A stretch of 64,000 nucleotides of DNA from Candidatus Rokuibacteriota bacterium (GTDB lineage: Bacteria; Methylomirabilota; Methylomirabilia; Rokubacteriales; CSP1-6). Position numbers and translations under genes: made by a program. Numbering within the stretch: the stretch's first letter is position 1; each line of letters begins with the position of its first letter. The notes beneath the pieces are model-generated. The model searched no databases. It was not told where the DNA came from and worked only from the letters and a program-made list of their open reading frames with translations. The stretch lies in NCBI GenBank assembly GCA_016184365.1, contig JACPCW010000085.1, forward strand, positions 1 to 64,000. Direction: 5' to 3'. Of this stretch, positions 56,120-64,000 are shown one piece after another.

Positions 56120-57984
56120 TGGCGCTCCCCGATGAGTTGGTTGATGGCCTCGTAAATCTCGTCGCTCATCAGCGGCAGACCGCGGACGCGGTTGAAACCG
56201 ACGGCATCGACCAGATACTCCGCCCGCAGCATGCGTACGAGCTGGCCCGAGTTGATCTCCGGCACCAGGACCTTGCGGTACTCGCGGAGGATGTGACCGA
56301 GGTCCGGCGGCAGCGGGTTGAGATGCCGGAGGTGGATCGACGCCACCGACTTGCCGTCCGCCTGCGCCCGTTCGACGGCGGCGGTGATGGAGCCGTACGT
56401 GCTGCCCCACCCGACGACGAGGAGGTCGCCCGTGGCCGCCCCGTTGATCGAGGTCGGCGGGATCTCCTGCGCGACACGGCGCACTTTCTCCGCGCGCGTC
56501 CGCACCATGTGGTCGTGGTTCTCGGGATCGTAGGAGATGTTGCCGGTCACGTCCTGCTTCTCGATCCCGCCGATGCGGTGTTCGAGCCCCGGCGTGCCCG
56601 GCCGCACCCACGGCCGCGCCAGCGTCGCGGGGTCGCGCAGGTACGGAAAGAATCCTTCCTGCTCGCTCCGGAACTCGACGTTCGTCGCCGGCAGCGTCGA
56701 CGGATCCGGAATCAGCCACGGCTCCGAGCCGTTCGCGAGGAACCCGTCCGACAGCACCATGACGGGCACCATGTACTTGGCGGCGATGCGGACCGCTTCG
56801 TACGCGATGTAGAAGCAGTCGCCCGGCGTCGCCGGCGCGATCACGACGATCGGCGACTCGCTGTTGCGGCCGTAGAGCGCCTGCATCAGGTCGGCCTGTT
56901 CGGTCTTCGTCGGCAGGCCCGTCGACGGTCCGCCCCGCTGGATGTTGAAGATCACCAGCGGCAGCTCGGCCATCACCGCGAGCCCGATGCCCTCGCCCTT
57001 GAGCGCGATGCCGGGTCCGCTCGAGCCGGTGACACCGATCGCGCCACCGAACGACGCACCGATCGCGGCCGTGACCGCGGCGATCTCGTCCTCCGCCTGG
57101 ATCGTCCGGATGCGGAAGCGCTTGTGCATCGCGAGCTCTTCGAGAATCGACGACGCCGGCGTGATCGGATACGCGCCGTAGACGATCGGCAGCTGCGAGC
57201 GCTCGGCCGCGGCGAGCAGGCCCCACGCGAGCGCGCGGTTGCCGGTCATCGCGCGGTAGAGGCCCGGCGGCATCTCGGCGGCCTCGATCGTGTAGTGCTC
57301 GCTGAAGATCTCCGCGGTCTCGCCGAACGCGTGGCCGGCCTTGAGCACGCGCGTGTTCGCCTCGGCCACGTCCTTGCTCTTCGCGAACTTCTTGCCGATC
57401 CAGTCGAGCGTCGGCTCGAGCGGACGCGTGTAGATCCAGGACACGAGACCGAGCGCGAAGAAGTTCTTGGTGCGGTCCTTCTCCTTCGCGTTCAGCGGCA
57501 GGTCCTTCTGCGCCTCGAGCGTGAGCCCGGTCATGTCGACCTTGTGCAGGCGATAGCGCTCGGCGAGCGCGGCGTCGTCGAGCGGGTTCGCCGCGTAGCC
57601 GGCCTTGTCGAGGTTGCGCTTGTCGTACGCCGCGGTGTTGACGATGAGCAGCCCACCGGGCTTGAGGTCCGCGAGGTGAACCTTGAGCGCCGCGGGATTC
57701 ATCGCGACGAGGCAGTCGAGACGGTCGCCCGGCGTGTACACGCGCTGGCTGCCGAACTGCAACTGGAACGACGACACGCCGAACAGCGTGCCGGCAGGGG
57801 CGCGAATCTCGGCCGGGAAGTTCGGGAGCGTGGCGATGTCGTTGCCCGCCCACGCCGACTCCGTCGTGAACTGCTCGCCGGTGAGCTGCATGCCGTCACC
57901 GGAGTCGCCGGCGAACCGGACGACCGCCCGTTCCAGTTCCCGCCGCGCCTTCGTCGCCGTCGCGGGAGCCACCATCTTAGCCAT
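56116..57984 (-). CDS. korA: 2-oxoacid:ferredoxin oxidoreductase subunit alpha
   Basis: VVRFAGDSGDGMQLTGEQF; YPITPASSILEELA; QAEDEIAAVTAAIGASFGGAIGVTGSSGPGIALKGE; RGGPSTGLPTKTEQADLMQALYGR. Confidence 0.93.
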   Translation of the reverse strand: MAKMVAPATATKARRELERAVVRFAGDSGDGMQLTGEQFTTESAWAGNDIATLPNFPAEIRAPAGTLFGVSSFQLQFGSQRVYTPGDRLDCLVAMNPAALKVHLADLKPGGLLIVNTAAYDKRNLDKAGYAANPLDDAALAERYRLHKVDMTGLTLEAQKDLPLNAKEKDRTKNFFALGLVSWIYTRPLEPTLDWIGKKFAKSKDVAEANTRVLKAGHAFGETAEIFSEHYTIEAAEMPPGLYRAMTGNRALAWGLLAAAERSQLPIVYGAYPITPASSILEELAMHKRFRIRTIQAEDEIAAVTAAIGASFGGAIGVTGSSGPGIALKGEGIGLAVMAELPLVIFNIQRGGPSTGLPTKTEQADLMQALYGRNSESPIVVIAPATPGDCFYIAYEAVRIAAKYMVPVMVLSDGFLANGSEPWLIPDPSTLPATNVEFRSEQEGFFPYLRDPATLARPWVRPGTPGLEHRIGGIEKQDVTGNISYDPENHDHMVRTRAEKVRRVAQEIPPTSINGAATGDLLVVGWGSTYGSITAAVERAQADGKSVASIHLRHLNPLPPDLGHILREYRKVLVPEINSGQLVRMLRAEYLVDAVGFNRVRGLPLMSDEIYEAINQLIGERQ

Positions 57985-58186
57985 CGATCGTCTCTCCTCG
58001 ATTCCTGGTCCGCGTCGTGGTCCGCGCGCCGGCAGAGGCCGGCCCCCGTTCACCGCGCGCACGCTGACCTTCGATCTCGACGCTCAGGGGAAACCGCAAG
58101 GCGCCGCTCCCGGCCTGGGCGCGGCGGTCTTTGCAGACCCAAACCATATTATCGGAGGCGCCCGGGACGGGCAACGTTTTCCTGCC

Positions 58187-58705
58187 CTAGCCTGCGTCGA
58201 TCTGCCCGGGATGTTTGATCTGATCGCCGGGTGGGAGGTTCAGCACCGCCTCCGGAAACAGCCCGGCGAGCCATCGGTTGATGTCGCTCGCGGTGACGAC
58301 GCCGATCGGCCGGCCGGTGGCGTCCACGATGGGCACCGTGCGATAACCGGCGACCGCCATGGAATGGAGGGCGTTCGCGACCCGATCCCGCAGCTGAAGC
58401 GCCTCCGGATTCCGCGTCATGACCTGGCTGAGCGGCGTCCGCGCCGCGTCGAGCCCCTGCCCGACGACCCGCATCAGCACGTCGCGCTCGGTGAAGATGC
58501 CGATCAGCCGGGCGTCGTCGTCGACGACCAGCACGCCGGCCTGCCGCTTCGCGAGCATCGCGCGCACCGCGTCCTGCACGGACACCGACTCGCGTACCAC
58601 GACGGGCTCGGGTGGAGTCAGCACGGCGAGCGTGTCATCGAAGAGCGCGCCCCCGACTTGTCGCAGGTCCCGTTCGACCGTCTCGGAGTATTCATCACCC
58701 GTCAT
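58187..58705 (-). CDS. CBS domain protein (tandem CBS)
   Basis: VVVRESVSVQDAVRAMLAKRQAGVLVVDDDARLIGIFTERDVLMRVVGQGLDAARTPLSQVMTRNPEALQLRDRVANALHSMAVAGYRTVPIVDATGRPIGVVTASDINRWL. Confidence 0.92.
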   Translation of the reverse strand: MTGDEYSETVERDLRQVGGALFDDTLAVLTPPEPVVVRESVSVQDAVRAMLAKRQAGVLVVDDDARLIGIFTERDVLMRVVGQGLDAARTPLSQVMTRNPEALQLRDRVANALHSMAVAGYRTVPIVDATGRPIGVVTASDINRWLAGLFPEAVLNLPPGDQIKHPGQIDAG

Positions 58706-59676
58706 GAAGCATTCCCCCCGTCCGATCGTACTCGTTCGGGACGAGCGCCGCCAACGCGGACCAGACGCCGGCGCGGCGCGTCGTCGACGGGCTCGTCACT
58801 GGCATCCTTCAGAAGCTGGATGAAGCGCGAGACGGCGGGCGACAGCGGCTTTTGCCGGCGGTGGATGATACCGACCGGGCGGACGAGCTCGGGAATGGCG
58901 AGCGGGACCACCGAGAGCGCGCCGACGCCGACCTCGTTCTGCACCGTATGACGCGGCAGGATCGTGACGCCGGCGGCGATGATCACGGCCTGCTTGATGG
59001 TCTCGATGTTGTCGAACGCCATGACGATGTTGACCTTCACGTTCGCCTGTCGCAGCGCGCGATCGATCGCGCGGCGAATCGTCAGCTCGGGATCGAACGC
59101 GACGAACGCCTCGCCGTTCAGGTCCGCGGGACGCACGGTTCTCCGGCGCGCCAGGCGATGCCGCGGGTGACACACGAACGCCATCGGCTCGTCACGGAGC
59201 GGCACGGTCGACAGCGATCGCATGGCCGGCGGGTACGACATGATCCCGACGTCGGCCGCGCCGCTCGTGACGGCGTCGACGACCTTGTGCGGGTGGAGGC
59301 AGTCGAGCTGCACGCGCGCGTCCGGATACAGCGCATGGAACCGCTGCATGTGGCGGCTGACGTCGTGCAAGCCGAGCGAGTAGATCGCCGCCACGCGCAC
59401 CGTGCCGTCGACGCGCGCCTTCACCGCGCCGACGTCGGCGCGCGCCTTGTCCCACGCGCCGAGGATTTCGCGGCACGCTTCGAAGAACGTCGTGCCTTCG
59501 GGCGTGACGACGAGCGGCCGCTTCGTCCGGTCGATCAGCGGAACGCCGAGCTGGCCTTCGAGCTGTGCGACCGCCTGGCTGGCGGCGGACTGCGTGACGA
59601 AGTGTTCCTCGGCGCCGCGGGAGAAGCTGCGGTGACGCACGATGTCGCAGTAGAGCCGGAGCGTTTCGAGGTGCAT
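58702..59676 (-). CDS. LysR family transcriptional regulator
   Basis: MHLETLRLYCDIVRHRSFSRGAEEHFVTQSAASQAVAQLEGQLGVPLIDRTKRPLVVTPEGTTFFEACREIL. Confidence 0.93.
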   Translation of the reverse strand: MHLETLRLYCDIVRHRSFSRGAEEHFVTQSAASQAVAQLEGQLGVPLIDRTKRPLVVTPEGTTFFEACREILGAWDKARADVGAVKARVDGTVRVAAIYSLGLHDVSRHMQRFHALYPDARVQLDCLHPHKVVDAVTSGAADVGIMSYPPAMRSLSTVPLRDEPMAFVCHPRHRLARRRTVRPADLNGEAFVAFDPELTIRRAIDRALRQANVKVNIVMAFDNIETIKQAVIIAAGVTILPRHTVQNEVGVGALSVVPLAIPELVRPVGIIHRRQKPLSPAVSRFIQLLKDASDEPVDDAPRRRLVRVGGARPERVRSDGGNAS

Positions 59677-59694
59677 GGGGGTCAGTCTATAGCA

Positions 59695-59707
59695 TTAGTG
59701 ATACTCA
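59695..59707. promoter_or_regulatory. candidate LysR-type TNA-N7-TNA operator (TTA-GTGATAC-TCA) between lysR and gltB
   Basis: AT-richer divergent intergenic; spacing matches TNA-N7-TNA pattern. Confidence 0.4.
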
Positions 59708-59798
59708 TACCTACCATTCGTCTTTTCGGGGATGACTTATACTTCGCCGACGAGTAATATCGTGCAACTGTTCACAAGCGATCGGTCCGGAAAAGGCG

Positions 59799-64000
<4,202 letters not shown>

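Overview
High-GC bacterial chromosomal window. The gene content and dispersed G/C-tract repeats are compatible with an uncultured Methylomirabilota/Rokubacteria-like lineage, but that is inference only. Left edge (1-5.8 kb): a decayed Tn554-like module with three tandem tyrosine recombinases plus a TnpC/DUF6262-like protein. It is followed by an intein-containing B12-dependent ribonucleotide reductase (nrdJ), a TolC/MacA/MacB-type efflux operon, base-excision repair genes (nth, nfo), an AurF-like diiron protein, and an SDR-MBL-peroxiredoxin operon. Next come two ABC half-transporters, tandem ThDP enzymes, a MEMO/M20/GroES-like/symporter/RmuC run, trxB, a hybrid glcDEF-lutABC glycolate/lactate oxidation cluster, 2-oxoacid:ferredoxin oxidoreductase (korAB), and a LysR gene divergent from gltB (truncated by the window end). 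Most notable observations: (1) a probable selenoprotein peroxiredoxin whose in-frame UGA sits at the peroxidatic Cys position, followed by a good bacterial SECIS-like hairpin; the ORF track splits it. (2) A mazEF-like toxin-antitoxin cassette bounded by two attC-like imperfect palindromes, with no integrase in view, and with mazF broken by a 1-nt deletion. (3) A six-copy dispersed family of 'G-tract hairpin plus second C-tract' elements, in places with a covarying second hairpin. One copy appears to supply the lutA start codon and another lies in the DUF1285 N-terminus. (4) A MacA-like adaptor with an inserted LTxxQ (Spy/CpxP-like) segment. All calls come from reading the sequence; no searches were run.
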